Shown here: positions 44,883-52,623 of the stretch, in pieces
How the letters are laid out: each line of letters starts with the position of its first letter
Position numbering within the stretch: the first letter of the stretch is position 1
Assembly (NCBI GenBank): GCA_900317555.1
Contig: ONHF01000004.1
Span: forward strand, 62,001 to 126,000
Direction of reading: 5' to 3'
Source of the DNA: an uncultured Lachnospiraceae bacterium
GTDB lineage: Bacteria; Bacillota; Clostridia; Lachnospirales; Lachnospiraceae
Length of the DNA stretch: 64,000 nt
Translations under genes and position numbers: made by a program
Notes under the pieces: model-generated
Database searches by the model: none
Seen by the model: only the letters and a program-made list of their open reading frames with translations
Told to the model about the DNA's origin: nothing

Positions 44883-45812
44883 TTATTGTTTGACAGAATT
44901 TATTTTTTCTTCAATCTTCTGAATGATATTATCTTTCAGTTCCTGCAGAAATGTTCTGTATGCACTGGGGCCCCAAGCCTCCGTATCCAGATTGCTCCTG
45001 TACTCCTGCTCAAGCAGAGGAAGTATCTCCAGGTAAAGCAGCAGATACAGTTTTGCAGAAAACTGATCCGGATCATTCTGAGGATCTTCCTCAAACACGC
45101 CCTTATAGGGTCTCTGATATTCAACAGTGGCGTTCTGTATTTTCACGCAGATATTCTCATGCTCAGAATATCTCAGATTCAGGATGACTTGATTCAGTTT
45201 GCGGCTTTCAAGCAGAAAAGATAGTGTGCTGATTACATTCATCACGGATTCGCCGCTTGCGGAAATGATTGTCTGAAGATCCTCCGTGTTTCCGCGTATC
45301 CCCTTTATTTCCTCCAATTCAAGGACTTTCTCTTCATCCGTCGCGGTATTTGCAATTTCACAGTCTGAATTGTACACTCTGCTGACAAGCCAGACAAAAA
45401 AGTCGCCGGGAAAATCAAAGTTCGATTTCTGAATTTCACTCTTTCCTGTGTAACCCAGTATTTTTCGAAGCAGTTTCTGCGCCGTGGAATTCTGATCAAC
45501 GATATAATATGTCTTCCCCTTACTGCGGTAAATGACAATCAGCCCGTTCTTCGCCAAGATACGATCCTCATCCGGCACATCGCCGGCAGTCACTGCATCA
45601 TAGCTGTAATGGACTGCGCTGTAGGAAATTTCCTCTCCATTCAGCATCATCTTCTGAAGTACCGGATCTTCGAAGACCCTCCGGCACCTGATGTTTTTCC
45701 AGAAATAAGAGCCGGATCTTTCGTCGTCCTGAACCGGAGAAGTCATCTGATCCACGATTTCCCCAATACCGGCTTTTGTAATAGTATCTCTCCATCTGGT
45801 TGTTGCGCTCAT
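44883..45812 (-). CDS. Cassette gene 3: unknown 309-aa cytoplasmic protein
   Basis: I do not recognise this protein. It has no signal peptide or transmembrane segment. A mixed alpha/beta N-terminal half (around GLIVIYRSKGKTYYIVDQN) is followed by a helical C-terminal half (LYLLLYLEILPLLEQEYRS, ending IIQKIEEKINSVKQ). No nuclease, NTPase or protease motif is obvious. The ATG overlaps the stop of the membrane gene before it as ATGA. Base composition is AT-richer than the phage genes around. It is not a tail protein by sequence, and the cassette has its own control signals. Confidence 0.8.
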   Translation of the reverse strand: MSATTRWRDTITKAGIGEIVDQMTSPVQDDERSGSYFWKNIRCRRVFEDPVLQKMMLNGEEISYSAVHYSYDAVTAGDVPDEDRILAKNGLIVIYRSKGKTYYIVDQNSTAQKLLRKILGYTGKSEIQKSNFDFPGDFFVWLVSRVYNSDCEIANTATDEEKVLELEEIKGIRGNTEDLQTIISASGESVMNVISTLSFLLESRKLNQVILNLRYSEHENICVKIQNATVEYQRPYKGVFEEDPQNDPDQFSAKLYLLLYLEILPLLEQEYRSNLDTEAWGPSAYRTFLQELKDNIIQKIEEKINSVKQ

Positions 45813-46432
45813 ATACTTCTCCCGAAATTCACAACTGCATAATCAGAATCATAGCTGAGGAACATATGCTGCTTGATTTTTTCCGGCTCGATTTTAACTG
45901 TCCCTGTATAATCAATGTCATTCAGCTGCATGTCGATAATGTATTCTTCGGTGATATCCGAATCATTGTTCGTCTCATTTATCAGTTCATCAATTCGGAT
46001 GAAGATATCCCCGTTTCCATCCTGATGTATGCCTGCTCCTCTTTTTCCGACTGTGTACGAAGCCTGTTTCAACGCCTTGAACCGGATCTCGCTGCCTTGG
46101 ATATTCTTTCGCTTCCCTGATATATGAACCCTCACTTTGAACTCAGCCATTTCCTGAGTCAGCAGAATCTGTGGGACACCGTTTCTGTCACGTTCCTTCG
46201 ACTCAAGTTCGACTTTCACCACTGTTTTACGGCGGTCAATTCTTCCGCAGATATAATCAAACAGCCAGTTCATGATTGCATCAAAGACCGTGAAATAGAC
46301 AGTGATGCATACATCGTAGGAACTGCTCCGAGGTATAAATTTCATCAGGGCGAAGAGATTGAAATTTCCTGCAGCAAGCAGTGCGAGTAATGCACCCGCA
46401 AACGAGAAGATGATTCTCACCAGTCTCTTCAT
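45809..46432 (-). CDS. Cassette gene 2: two-segment membrane protein, 207 aa
   Basis: Family unknown. Two hydrophobic segments lie at residues about 5-32 and 40-62 (LVRIIFSFAGALLALLAAG and CITVYFTVFDAIMNWLFDYI), then a basic stretch GRIDRRK and a soluble, beta-rich domain of about 140 residues. This is the layout of a membrane effector with a cytoplasmic sensor or partner domain. Start and stop overlap both neighbours by 4 nt, so all three proteins should be made in fixed ratio. Confidence 0.8.
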   Translation of the reverse strand: MKRLVRIIFSFAGALLALLAAGNFNLFALMKFIPRSSSYDVCITVYFTVFDAIMNWLFDYICGRIDRRKTVVKVELESKERDRNGVPQILLTQEMAEFKVRVHISGKRKNIQGSEIRFKALKQASYTVGKRGAGIHQDGNGDIFIRIDELINETNNDSDITEEYIIDMQLNDIDYTGTVKIEPEKIKQHMFLSYDSDYAVVNFGRSI

Positions 46433-46935
46433 TTTTCGAGGTGCTCCTTTACAAGAATCAGAAGCTGCCTCTCCAGTTCGCTGTCGCCAGAAGTGACTCC
46501 GATCAGGCCGTTTGACTGGACAAAGAACATCTCTGCATTTCCTGAAGTGGAATTCTTCCCGCTCATGGTGATTCGCTTTATTTCAATAGAGGATTTTTCT
46601 GCAATGTCACGGATGACCTTCATGAGGGCAAACCGGCCGTTCATGGTTCCTGTCCCGCTTTCACGGATTGCATCTGTTATCTGATCGGACAGTTCCTCGT
46701 CCTCCTCCATCATCTGGACATCGTCAATCCGGTATGAGGGCACACTGAGGACAGCGGAAATGAATTCGGCCATCATTTCAGAAGTAATGGTCACCTGATG
46801 GTAATTCTGGGCCATCTGTTCCCTGATGAAGCCGTAATAGTCCTTCTGCTCGTCATAGAGAAGGGCATCCACCTGCTTTTCTGAGGAACCCACGGGTTTC
46901 CAGAATATTTTCTTCTTTGTGTACCTCATAGTCAT
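46429..46935 (-). CDS. Cassette gene 1: unknown 168-aa protein
   Basis: First gene behind the cassette promoter; GGAGG lies just before the ATG at 46935 (an ATG at 46929 is also possible). The product is acidic and soluble: MMEEDEELSDQITDAIRESG in the middle, then ITMSGKNSTSGNAEMFFVQSNGLIGVTSGD. No HTH is evident, so I cannot say whether it is the factor that binds the nearby palindrome. The family is unknown to me. Confidence 0.78.
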   Translation of the reverse strand: MTMRYTKKKIFWKPVGSSEKQVDALLYDEQKDYYGFIREQMAQNYHQVTITSEMMAEFISAVLSVPSYRIDDVQMMEEDEELSDQITDAIRESGTGTMNGRFALMKVIRDIAEKSSIEIKRITMSGKNSTSGNAEMFFVQSNGLIGVTSGDSELERQLLILVKEHLEK

Positions 46936-46951
46936 GTGCCTCCGGTTAATG

Positions 46952-46965
46952 TGACAGTACTGTCA
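46952..46965. promoter_or_regulatory. Perfect 14-bp palindrome in the cassette leader (operator candidate)
   Basis: TGACAGTACTGTCA reads the same on both strands. It lies between the -10 box and the first start codon of the cassette, where a bound repressor would block transcription. Confidence 0.65.
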
Positions 46966-46981
46966 GCATTCAGCCATCTAT

Positions 46982-47010
46982 ATCTTACCAGTATCCGCAG
47001 CCATACTCAA
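46982..47010 (-). promoter_or_regulatory. Predicted promoter of the three-gene cassette
   Basis: On the minus strand TTGAGT (47005-47010), 17 nt, TAAGAT (46982-46987). The -35 box begins right at the stop codon of the DUF6711 tail gene, so the cassette brings a promoter of its own rather than relying on late phage transcription. Confidence 0.7.
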
Positions 47011-47373
47011 TCAGAATTCCCTCAGCGTGAAGCTTACGCTCCACAGCCCGCCGTACGAAGTATCCTGCACCAGCTTCGCCTTGAAGTCCTCGATGTACAT
47101 GGCCGTGGTCTTCGCCTGGGCGGTTTCCGGATCGAAGTACTTCACCTCCATGCTGTCGAGCTGCTTGAATGCCGTCAGCTTTTTCATCCATGTGGGACTC
47201 ACGGAGAAGGTGACCGGGATTGTGACGACCCCGGTCCGCACGATGTCCCGCTGGACCGTGCCGGCCTCCGTCTCCCCGCCGGAGTCGGCCTCGACATCCT
47301 CCATCTGCACCTCATAGGAGTCCGGCCGGGGAATGGCGGTCCCGTTGAATGTCAGATACTGAATATGCGCCAT
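47011..47373 (-). CDS. DUF6711-family phage tail protein
   Basis: 120 aa beginning MAHIQYLTFNGTAIPRPDSY. Length and position directly after the tape measure match the DUF6711 phage family. Its virion role is not established; a distal-tail or tail-tube-cap role is plausible. It ends exactly at the cassette promoter. Confidence 0.75.
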   Translation of the reverse strand: MAHIQYLTFNGTAIPRPDSYEVQMEDVEADSGGETEAGTVQRDIVRTGVVTIPVTFSVSPTWMKKLTAFKQLDSMEVKYFDPETAQAKTTAMYIEDFKAKLVQDTSYGGLWSVSFTLREF

Positions 47374-47376
47374 CCC

Positions 47377-49809
47377 TTACCTCCCTCCTGACCGCAGGTT
47401 CTGCCGGTTCTGGGCATTGACGACGAGTTCGTCGAGCAGAGTGTTCCCGACATAGACCGGAATGACGATGTCCCCGGAGGATGCGCCCATGGCGGCGACG
47501 ATGGCAGAGGTCTGCCCCGCGACCGCCTCTTCAATCATGTTCCTCAGGGAATTCACCCCGACGACCGCCTCCGCTCCGGCTTCTCCTCCACCGAGCAGCT
47601 TCCCGCCCGCGGAGCCGAATATGGTCGGCGAGTCGAGGATCATGCCGTTGTTCATGGCCTTCCGGTACCAGTCGACGCTGATGTGCGGCACGGACGGCGG
47701 ATCCAGGCTGAACTTCCCGGACATGGAGAAGTGCGGCAGCTTCAGCTTCGGCAGTTCCCAGTGGAAGTTCATCATGCCCTTTATCTTCTCGATGGCGCCG
47801 GAGACGATGCTCTTCGCTCCTTCCCACACGGTGGAGAAGGCGGTCTTTATTGCGCCGAGGACCTTCTCCACAGTCGATTTCGCCGCATTGAGTCCGGTCG
47901 AAATCGTGCTCTTGATGCCTTCGACGGCCTTGGACACGGTTCCCGTAATCCCGCCCCAGATTTTCTCGACGACGCCTCCGACAGCGGTGAAGATCGTGCC
48001 CGTTACGCTCTTGACCGCGTTCCATGCGGCCGTAACCCCGGTCTTGACGGCATTCGCCGCGTTGACGGCTGCCTGTTTGATGTTCTCCCACAGCTTGATC
48101 CAGAACTGCCGGAAGCTTTCATTGGTATTCCACAGGTAGATGAAGGCGGCCACGAGCGCAGCGATGGCCGCGATGACGATGGCGATCGGGTTGGCCAGCA
48201 TGACCGCATTCAAAGCCGCAAAGGCTCCCTTGACCGTGCTGAGCGCCCCGGCCAGCTTCGGAATGACCGTCATGATTGTGCCGACCGCCGTCATCATCTT
48301 GCCGGTGATCAGCAGGAGCGGCCCGAGCGCCGCGGCGGCAAGCCCGATCTTCACGATGACCTGCTGCTGCGCCGGGGACAGGGCGTTGAACTTGTCCGTC
48401 ATGTCCTGCAGGAAGTTGACGACGCGCTGGATCGTCGGTGCCAGGGCTTCGCCCAGGGAATAGGCGAGGACATTGATGGAGGATTTCAGCTTCTCAATGG
48501 AGCCGCCGAAGCCGCCCATCATGGTCTGCGCCATCTCGTCGGTCGTCCCGGCGCAGGTCCGCAGGCTTTCGTTAAGTTCGTCGACATCCTCCGGTGCCGT
48601 GTTGATCAGGGCAAGCCACGGGGCCATCTGATTCTTCCCGAAGATGGCGGACGCGGCCGCGATCTGCTCCGACTCGGACAGATTGGCAAAGGCCTCGTGC
48701 AGTTCCTTCTGGATCTGTACGGAGTCCTTCATGGAGCCGTCCGTGTTCGTGACGGAGATCCCCAGCTGCTCCATCATCGTGGCGCCTTCCTTGGCCGGGG
48801 ATACGAGGCGCGCGATGCCGGTCTTCAGGGAGTTGGCGGCCTTGTCCGCCTCGATCCCGTTGTTTGCCATGATGCCCATGTAAAGGGCGGCGTCATTTAC
48901 CTTGTATCCTGCCGAGGCAAAGATCGGCGCGGCAACCGACATGGCCGAGGACAGGCTGTCCACATCGAGGGCGGAGTTGTTGCAGGCGGAGGCAAAGACG
49001 TCAGCGTACTTCCCGGCATCCTCGAAGGATCCGTGGAAGCCGTTGATCGTGGCGACGAGGCCGGACGACACCGTGTCGAGGTTCCCGCCCTCGCCGGCGG
49101 CCAGGTTCATGGCCGGTGCCAGGGCTGCGGCCGCCTGCTCCGCATCGAGGCCCGCCCTCGCAAAGTTCAGAGACGCATTCGCCGCGTCGTCCATGCTGAA
49201 GGTGGAGTTCGAGGCCGCGCTCTTCATGGCGCTGCCTAAGTGTTCCGCCTCCTCCGCGGTGTTGTTCATGGTCTTGTTGGCAAGCGCCATGGTCTTGTCA
49301 ACTTCCGCGAAGGTCTTGACGCCGGCGGTTCCCGCTGCGACGAGCGGAGCCGTGACGTACATGGACAGGTCCTTGCCGACGCCGGAGACCTTCCCGCCGA
49401 TGTCCTTCAGCTTCTCCCCGGCCGCGGCGATCTTCTGGACGGCCGTGGCCGACTGCTCGGCCTGCTTCTCGAGGTCCTTCAGCTTCTGGGTGGTCTCCTC
49501 GATCTCCCGCTGCAGGCCGTCGTACTGCTCCTGGGTGATGGTTCCGTTCTTGAGCGCCTCGTCAGCCTGCTTCTGGGCGGTCTTCAGCGTCTCGAGCTTG
49601 TTTTTCGTCTCCTCGACAGCCTGGGCGAGCAGCTTCTGCTTCTGCGTGAGCAGGTCGGCATTCCCGGGGTCCAGCTTCAGCAGCCGGTTGACGTCCTTCA
49701 GTTGCGACTGAGTGTTCTTGATTTCCTTGTTGACGCCGGACAGCGCCTTCGAGAGGCCGGTCGTGTCGCCGTTGATCTCGACGGTGATGCCCTTGATGCG
49801 GTCCGCCAT
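47377..49809 (-). CDS. Tail tape measure protein
   Basis: 810 aa of the TP901-type tape-measure family. A long coiled coil covers residues about 15-130 (QSQLKDVNRLLKLDPGNADL is the conserved start). A TP901 core follows, then hydrophobic segments around residues 470-570 (ANPIAIVIAAIAALVAAFIY) and an Ala/Lys/Val-rich repeated region. The C-terminus has DIVIPVYVGNTLLDELVV, also typical. It sets tail length and takes part in DNA injection. Confidence 0.95.
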   Translation of the reverse strand: MADRIKGITVEINGDTTGLSKALSGVNKEIKNTQSQLKDVNRLLKLDPGNADLLTQKQKLLAQAVEETKNKLETLKTAQKQADEALKNGTITQEQYDGLQREIEETTQKLKDLEKQAEQSATAVQKIAAAGEKLKDIGGKVSGVGKDLSMYVTAPLVAAGTAGVKTFAEVDKTMALANKTMNNTAEEAEHLGSAMKSAASNSTFSMDDAANASLNFARAGLDAEQAAAALAPAMNLAAGEGGNLDTVSSGLVATINGFHGSFEDAGKYADVFASACNNSALDVDSLSSAMSVAAPIFASAGYKVNDAALYMGIMANNGIEADKAANSLKTGIARLVSPAKEGATMMEQLGISVTNTDGSMKDSVQIQKELHEAFANLSESEQIAAASAIFGKNQMAPWLALINTAPEDVDELNESLRTCAGTTDEMAQTMMGGFGGSIEKLKSSINVLAYSLGEALAPTIQRVVNFLQDMTDKFNALSPAQQQVIVKIGLAAAALGPLLLITGKMMTAVGTIMTVIPKLAGALSTVKGAFAALNAVMLANPIAIVIAAIAALVAAFIYLWNTNESFRQFWIKLWENIKQAAVNAANAVKTGVTAAWNAVKSVTGTIFTAVGGVVEKIWGGITGTVSKAVEGIKSTISTGLNAAKSTVEKVLGAIKTAFSTVWEGAKSIVSGAIEKIKGMMNFHWELPKLKLPHFSMSGKFSLDPPSVPHISVDWYRKAMNNGMILDSPTIFGSAGGKLLGGGEAGAEAVVGVNSLRNMIEEAVAGQTSAIVAAMGASSGDIVIPVYVGNTLLDELVVNAQNRQNLRSGGR

Positions 49810-49897
49810 GCCGTCCTCCTTTCCGCGCCGTCACATAGTTCGCATGAATAATATGAAGCCCCTGTCTGTACGGTTCCGGGCCTTTCAGCGGATACCG

Positions 49898-50065
49898 TCA
49901 GAAGCGGTCCATCATCTCCTGGGTGGCCAGTTCCGAGTACCCGTCCCAGCTGTCATTGACCATTTCCGAGTACATGTCGTTGACGGTCCCGATGGTCAGC
50001 AGGTCGAGATCCCGCAGGGATATCCCCAGCTGTACGCACCGCAGCAGGAACAGCGGCGTCGTCAT
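49898..50065 (-). CDS. Frameshift extension of the tail assembly chaperone (gpGT-like), 55-aa open frame
   Basis: The frame overlaps the end of the chaperone gene as ATGA and lies in its -1 frame. It encodes LFLLRCVQLGISLRDLDLLTIG, the usual T-domain pattern of Firmicutes siphophages. It is probably made mainly as a C-terminal extension by -1 slippage at the heptamer at 50086-50092, giving KKLPATDREM across the join. It sits between chaperone and tape-measure genes, as in lambda G/GT. Confidence 0.8.
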   Translation of the reverse strand: MTTPLFLLRCVQLGISLRDLDLLTIGTVNDMYSEMVNDSWDGYSELATQEMMDRF

Positions 50066-50442
50066 TTCCCGGTCGGTGGCGGGAAGTTTTTTTTAGAGGC
50101 CACCTGCTGCTCGACGTTCATCCCCCACAGGTCGATGATCTGCGGCAGGATCTCATATATGGAAAAGGTGTTGAACTGGTCCAGCCAGTCGTCCGGACTG
50201 TCCGGAACGTGCTTCGGATCTGCGTGCCTTGCGCACAGCCACGCCAGGCTCTCGAATACGTCGAGCGAGAAGCTGTCGAGCCCGGAATTCTCCGGATCAT
50301 TTTCGTCGACGCTCTGCTGCAGCTTCGCAAGGTCCCGGTAGATGTCCCGTCCGAATTTGTTCCGGTACATCCGGGGAATTGCCGCCGACGCCCGGAACGT
50401 CACCGGGATTCCGTCAATGGTGATTGTCTTTGTCACTGCCAT
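50062..50442 (-). CDS. Tail assembly chaperone (gpG-like)
   Basis: 126 aa. The order major tail protein, this gene, frameshifted short frame, tape measure is the standard siphophage arrangement. The protein has the small acidic alpha-helical character of the family (PRMYRNKFGRDIYRDLAKLQ, then ESLAWLCARHADP). It keeps the tape measure soluble and recruits tail tube protein during assembly. GGAGGAAG precedes the ATG. Confidence 0.85.
   Translation of the reverse strand: MAVTKTITIDGIPVTFRASAAIPRMYRNKFGRDIYRDLAKLQQSVDENDPENSGLDSFSLDVFESLAWLCARHADPKHVPDSPDDWLDQFNTFSIYEILPQIIDLWGMNVEQQVASKKNFPPPTGK
50086..50092 (-). promoter_or_regulatory. Programmed -1 frameshift site (A AAA AAC)
   Basis: In the chaperone frame the codons are TCT AAA AAA AAC TTC, so the canonical slippery heptamer A AAA AAC is in the right phase, 22 nt before the zero-frame stop codon. 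A -1 slip joins the frame of the 55-codon extension without meeting a stop. Confidence 0.8.
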
Positions 50443-50458
50443 CTGCTTCCTCCGATGG

Positions 50459-50496
50459 AAAAAAATGCCGGGGCGGGGACTTGAACCCTGCTCCGG
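50459..50496 (-). terminator. Terminator-like hairpin after the major tail protein gene
   Basis: On the minus strand CCGGAGCAGGG pairs with CCCCGCCCCGG with two mismatches around a TTCAAGT loop, then ATTTTTTT. It begins about 18 nt after the stop and could lower expression of the chaperone relative to tail tube protein. The loop region resembles a tRNA T-arm, but no full tRNA can be folded. Confidence 0.6.
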
Positions 50497-50514
50497 GAAA
50501 TGCTTCGTTGTTTA

Positions 50515-51111
50515 TCAGCCCGTTGCCTCCGTCGTATCCGCGGCCGTCTTCGGCTCGTAGACGCTGTCGTACCAGGCATTGTAGACAGCTTCCGTCGTGT
50601 TCGTCCCGGTCTTGACCTTGACGATGCCGGACGGAAGCGGGGAGACCTTGAGCGACAGCTTGTCGGTCTTGACCTCGGTCGAGTCCTCCTTCGTGTCGCC
50701 CTCGATCGTCGGCCGGGTGGCGCTGCAGTAGTACATGCAGTGGCGGATTCTCCGCTGGTCGCCGGTGAACTCGAAGAGCAGGGCGAAATGCTCGGGCTCG
50801 GCGTCCTTGTTCTCGACGATGACCCCGTTCGCGTCCTCGGTCTCCTTCAGGATATCCGTGAGGAAGCTTTCGGGGATCAGGGCGATCTCCAGGTCGCCGG
50901 AATAGCCGTTGTTGTTGGACACCATGTAGTAGACGGTGTCGTCTGCGTAGAACGGGTCGTTGTCGCCTTCTGCGTCGAGCGACAGGCTTACCGCGCCGGG
51001 CATGGCGACGGGCGTCCCGAACGTCACCTTGCCGTCCTCCCCGAGGGTGGCCTTGGCGTAGTGACAGTTCCTGAGGCCGAACTTGACCCGGTTCTTGATC
51101 TTGTCAGACAT
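50515..51111 (-). CDS. Major tail protein
   Basis: 198 aa from the ATG at 51111 behind AGGAGG; earlier in-frame codons overlap the preceding gene. The sequence MSDKIKNRVKFGLRNCHYAK, then GAVSLSLDAEGD and FYADDTVYY, matches the phi13-type major tail family. It polymerises into the tail tube. It is followed by a terminator-like hairpin, as expected for a highly expressed structural gene. Confidence 0.92.
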   Translation of the reverse strand: MSDKIKNRVKFGLRNCHYAKATLGEDGKVTFGTPVAMPGAVSLSLDAEGDNDPFYADDTVYYMVSNNNGYSGDLEIALIPESFLTDILKETEDANGVIVENKDAEPEHFALLFEFTGDQRRIRHCMYYCSATRPTIEGDTKEDSTEVKTDKLSLKVSPLPSGIVKVKTGTNTTEAVYNAWYDSVYEPKTAADTTEATG

Positions 51112-51115
51112 TTGT

Positions 51116-51442
51116 TTAACCTCCTGTGATCTGCGTTTCGTAACGCGCTTCATACATCTTCTCCGATTCAATCCAGACTTCTGTCTTCTGCCAGGGCAGC
51201 CCGTGCCGTCCGAGGATGGCTTCGACTTTCGCCTCGGCCGCCGGATCCTTGCGGTCGGTGTAGAGTTCGACCGCGAGCGTTTCGATCTTCTCGTATACGC
51301 TGTCGTCCGCGAACATGTTGTCCGTGTCCGGGCACAGGAAGACGAGGAAGGGCGGATCCGGTGCCTCGCCCTCGGCAAAGTGGTCGTAGGCGAGGGGCAG
51401 GTCTGCTTCCTCCAGCATCGTGACGACGTCTTCGTAGGTCAT
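51116..51442 (-). CDS. Tail completion/terminator-like protein
   Basis: 108 aa from the ATG at 51442 behind GGGAGG. The stretch LPLAYDHFAEGEAPDPPFLVFL followed by YTDRKDPAAEAKVEAIL is common in small siphophage proteins between gp10-like and major tail genes, thought to cap the tail. The name rests mainly on position. Confidence 0.75.
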   Translation of the reverse strand: MTYEDVVTMLEEADLPLAYDHFAEGEAPDPPFLVFLCPDTDNMFADDSVYEKIETLAVELYTDRKDPAAEAKVEAILGRHGLPWQKTEVWIESEKMYEARYETQITGG

Positions 51443-51484
51443 TTTCCGCTTACCTCCCTTTCCTATTCCGCTTCGGTACACCGC

Positions 51485-51868
51485 TTACCCTCCGAGCGTC
51501 AGCTTCGCCTTGATCTTCCGGACGAGTTCCTCCTCGCCCTTCTCTTCCGCGGGCTTGATATGCGGAATGGCAGCGACCCGGCCGCCGCCCCGCTTCGCGT
51601 GCCCGTGTTCAAGCAGATGGGCGATTTGGTAGCGGTTCCGCGAATGGACGGTGACCTCGATGCCCTCTGCATTCTCGGAGACCGTCTTCACGGCCCAGCT
51701 CTTCTTGTACTTCCCTGTCCGCACCGGGGCGGATGCCGAGATGTCCTTCTTCACGGAGTTCCCGGTCTCCTTGACCGCCTCCTTCAGGTCCTCGGCGGCA
51801 AGGTCGCGGTACTTTTCGAGTTCCTCCATGACCGCATCCGAAAGTTCCTCCGGCTTTATCTTCTTCAT
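51485..51868 (-). CDS. HK97 gp10-family protein (head-tail/tail completion)
   Basis: 127 aa. The motif SAPVRTGKYKKSW is diagnostic of the gp10 family, followed by the basic HLLEHGHAKRGGGRV stretch. It helps join head and tail. Ribosome site and spacing are normal. Confidence 0.88.
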   Translation of the reverse strand: MKKIKPEELSDAVMEELEKYRDLAAEDLKEAVKETGNSVKKDISASAPVRTGKYKKSWAVKTVSENAEGIEVTVHSRNRYQIAHLLEHGHAKRGGGRVAAIPHIKPAEEKGEEELVRKIKAKLTLGG

Positions 51869-51917
51869 CGCATCCCCCTCTTTTGGTGTTCTGCTCCGTC
51901 GCCTCTTTTGGATCCTG

Positions 51918-52247
51918 TCACCGCTTTACCCGATCGCAGTGGAACTTGAGGCTCCGGTGCCGGTTGCCCATGGGGTTTACGTACAGGATGTTGTAGAGGT
52001 GCCCGCCGGCGGCGATCCGGAAGTGATCCGATTCGACGGCCTGCAGTGCCGCGCACCAGCGGACCGTGAAGTCGGCGGTCTCCCGCGGATTGGTCGTCCC
52101 GGCGGCAGTCTCCTCGGTTCCCGTCCCTGAAACAGTTGCGTAGCATGAATAATATTCTTCCGCCTTCGTCCCGTGATTCCCGTACTCATCCGTCGTCACC
52201 GTCAGCTTTTCGAAGACGATCCGCGTGTTCAGCGCGCTGATGTTCAT
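51918..52247 (-). CDS. Head closure protein (head-tail adaptor)
   Basis: 109 aa from the ATG at 52247. NTRIVFEKLTVTTDEYGNH, then RWCAALQAVESDHFRI and YNILYVNPMGNRHRSLKF, match the phage head-closure family (SPP1 gp16-like). It overlaps the connector gene upstream by 4 nt. Confidence 0.88.
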   Translation of the reverse strand: MNISALNTRIVFEKLTVTTDEYGNHGTKAEEYYSCYATVSGTGTEETAAGTTNPRETADFTVRWCAALQAVESDHFRIAAGGHLYNILYVNPMGNRHRSLKFHCDRVKR

Positions 52248-52609
52248 GTCGCCGGCCTCCCTTCCCGAATAGAGAAAAGAAGACTCCGCAGCGTCAGGGT
52301 GAGGTCGCGGTGGTCCGCCTCCTCCCGATGCTCGTAGAGATAGCCCAGGGTATAGAAGACGGCCGTCCGCAGGACTGCCCGGTATTCCGTCGCTTCCCGT
52401 TCCGTGATTCCGGCTGCGGTGCACGCTGCGGCAAAGGCTGCTTCGTCGGATGCATCCGCTTCGACGGCCGCTGCTTCGCTCTCATTCAGCCGGGCAACAT
52501 CGAGCGCCAGCGCCTCGGCGGCCTCCGTCAGCTGCGCGATCAGGGCGTCGTCGTCCGCGGCATCGACCCGGAGATAGTTTTTCGCTTCCTCCTGTGTGAT
52601 CAGTCCCAT
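52244..52609 (-). CDS. Head-tail connector (gp6-like)
   Basis: 121 aa from the ATG at 52609. The start MGLITQEEAKNYLRVD and the DDALIAQLTEAAEALA helix are typical of the phage gp6 connector family; a middle Ala/Glu-rich insertion is longer than usual. It forms the ring between portal and head closure protein. Confidence 0.85.
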   Translation of the reverse strand: MGLITQEEAKNYLRVDAADDDALIAQLTEAAEALALDVARLNESEAAAVEADASDEAAFAAACTAAGITEREATEYRAVLRTAVFYTLGYLYEHREEADHRDLTLTLRSLLFSIREGRPAT

Positions 52610-52623
52610 GCCGCGCTCCTTTC

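Noticed and set aside
44883-46935. Assigning the three-gene cassette to Kiwa or another named defence system
   Set aside because: Only protein sizes and a membrane partner are vaguely similar. I see no family motif, and the gene number and membrane topology differ.
50462-50535. A tRNA gene near the major tail protein stop
   Set aside because: Only a T-arm and acceptor-like 3' part can be drawn. No matching 5' acceptor, D-arm or anticodon arm is found.
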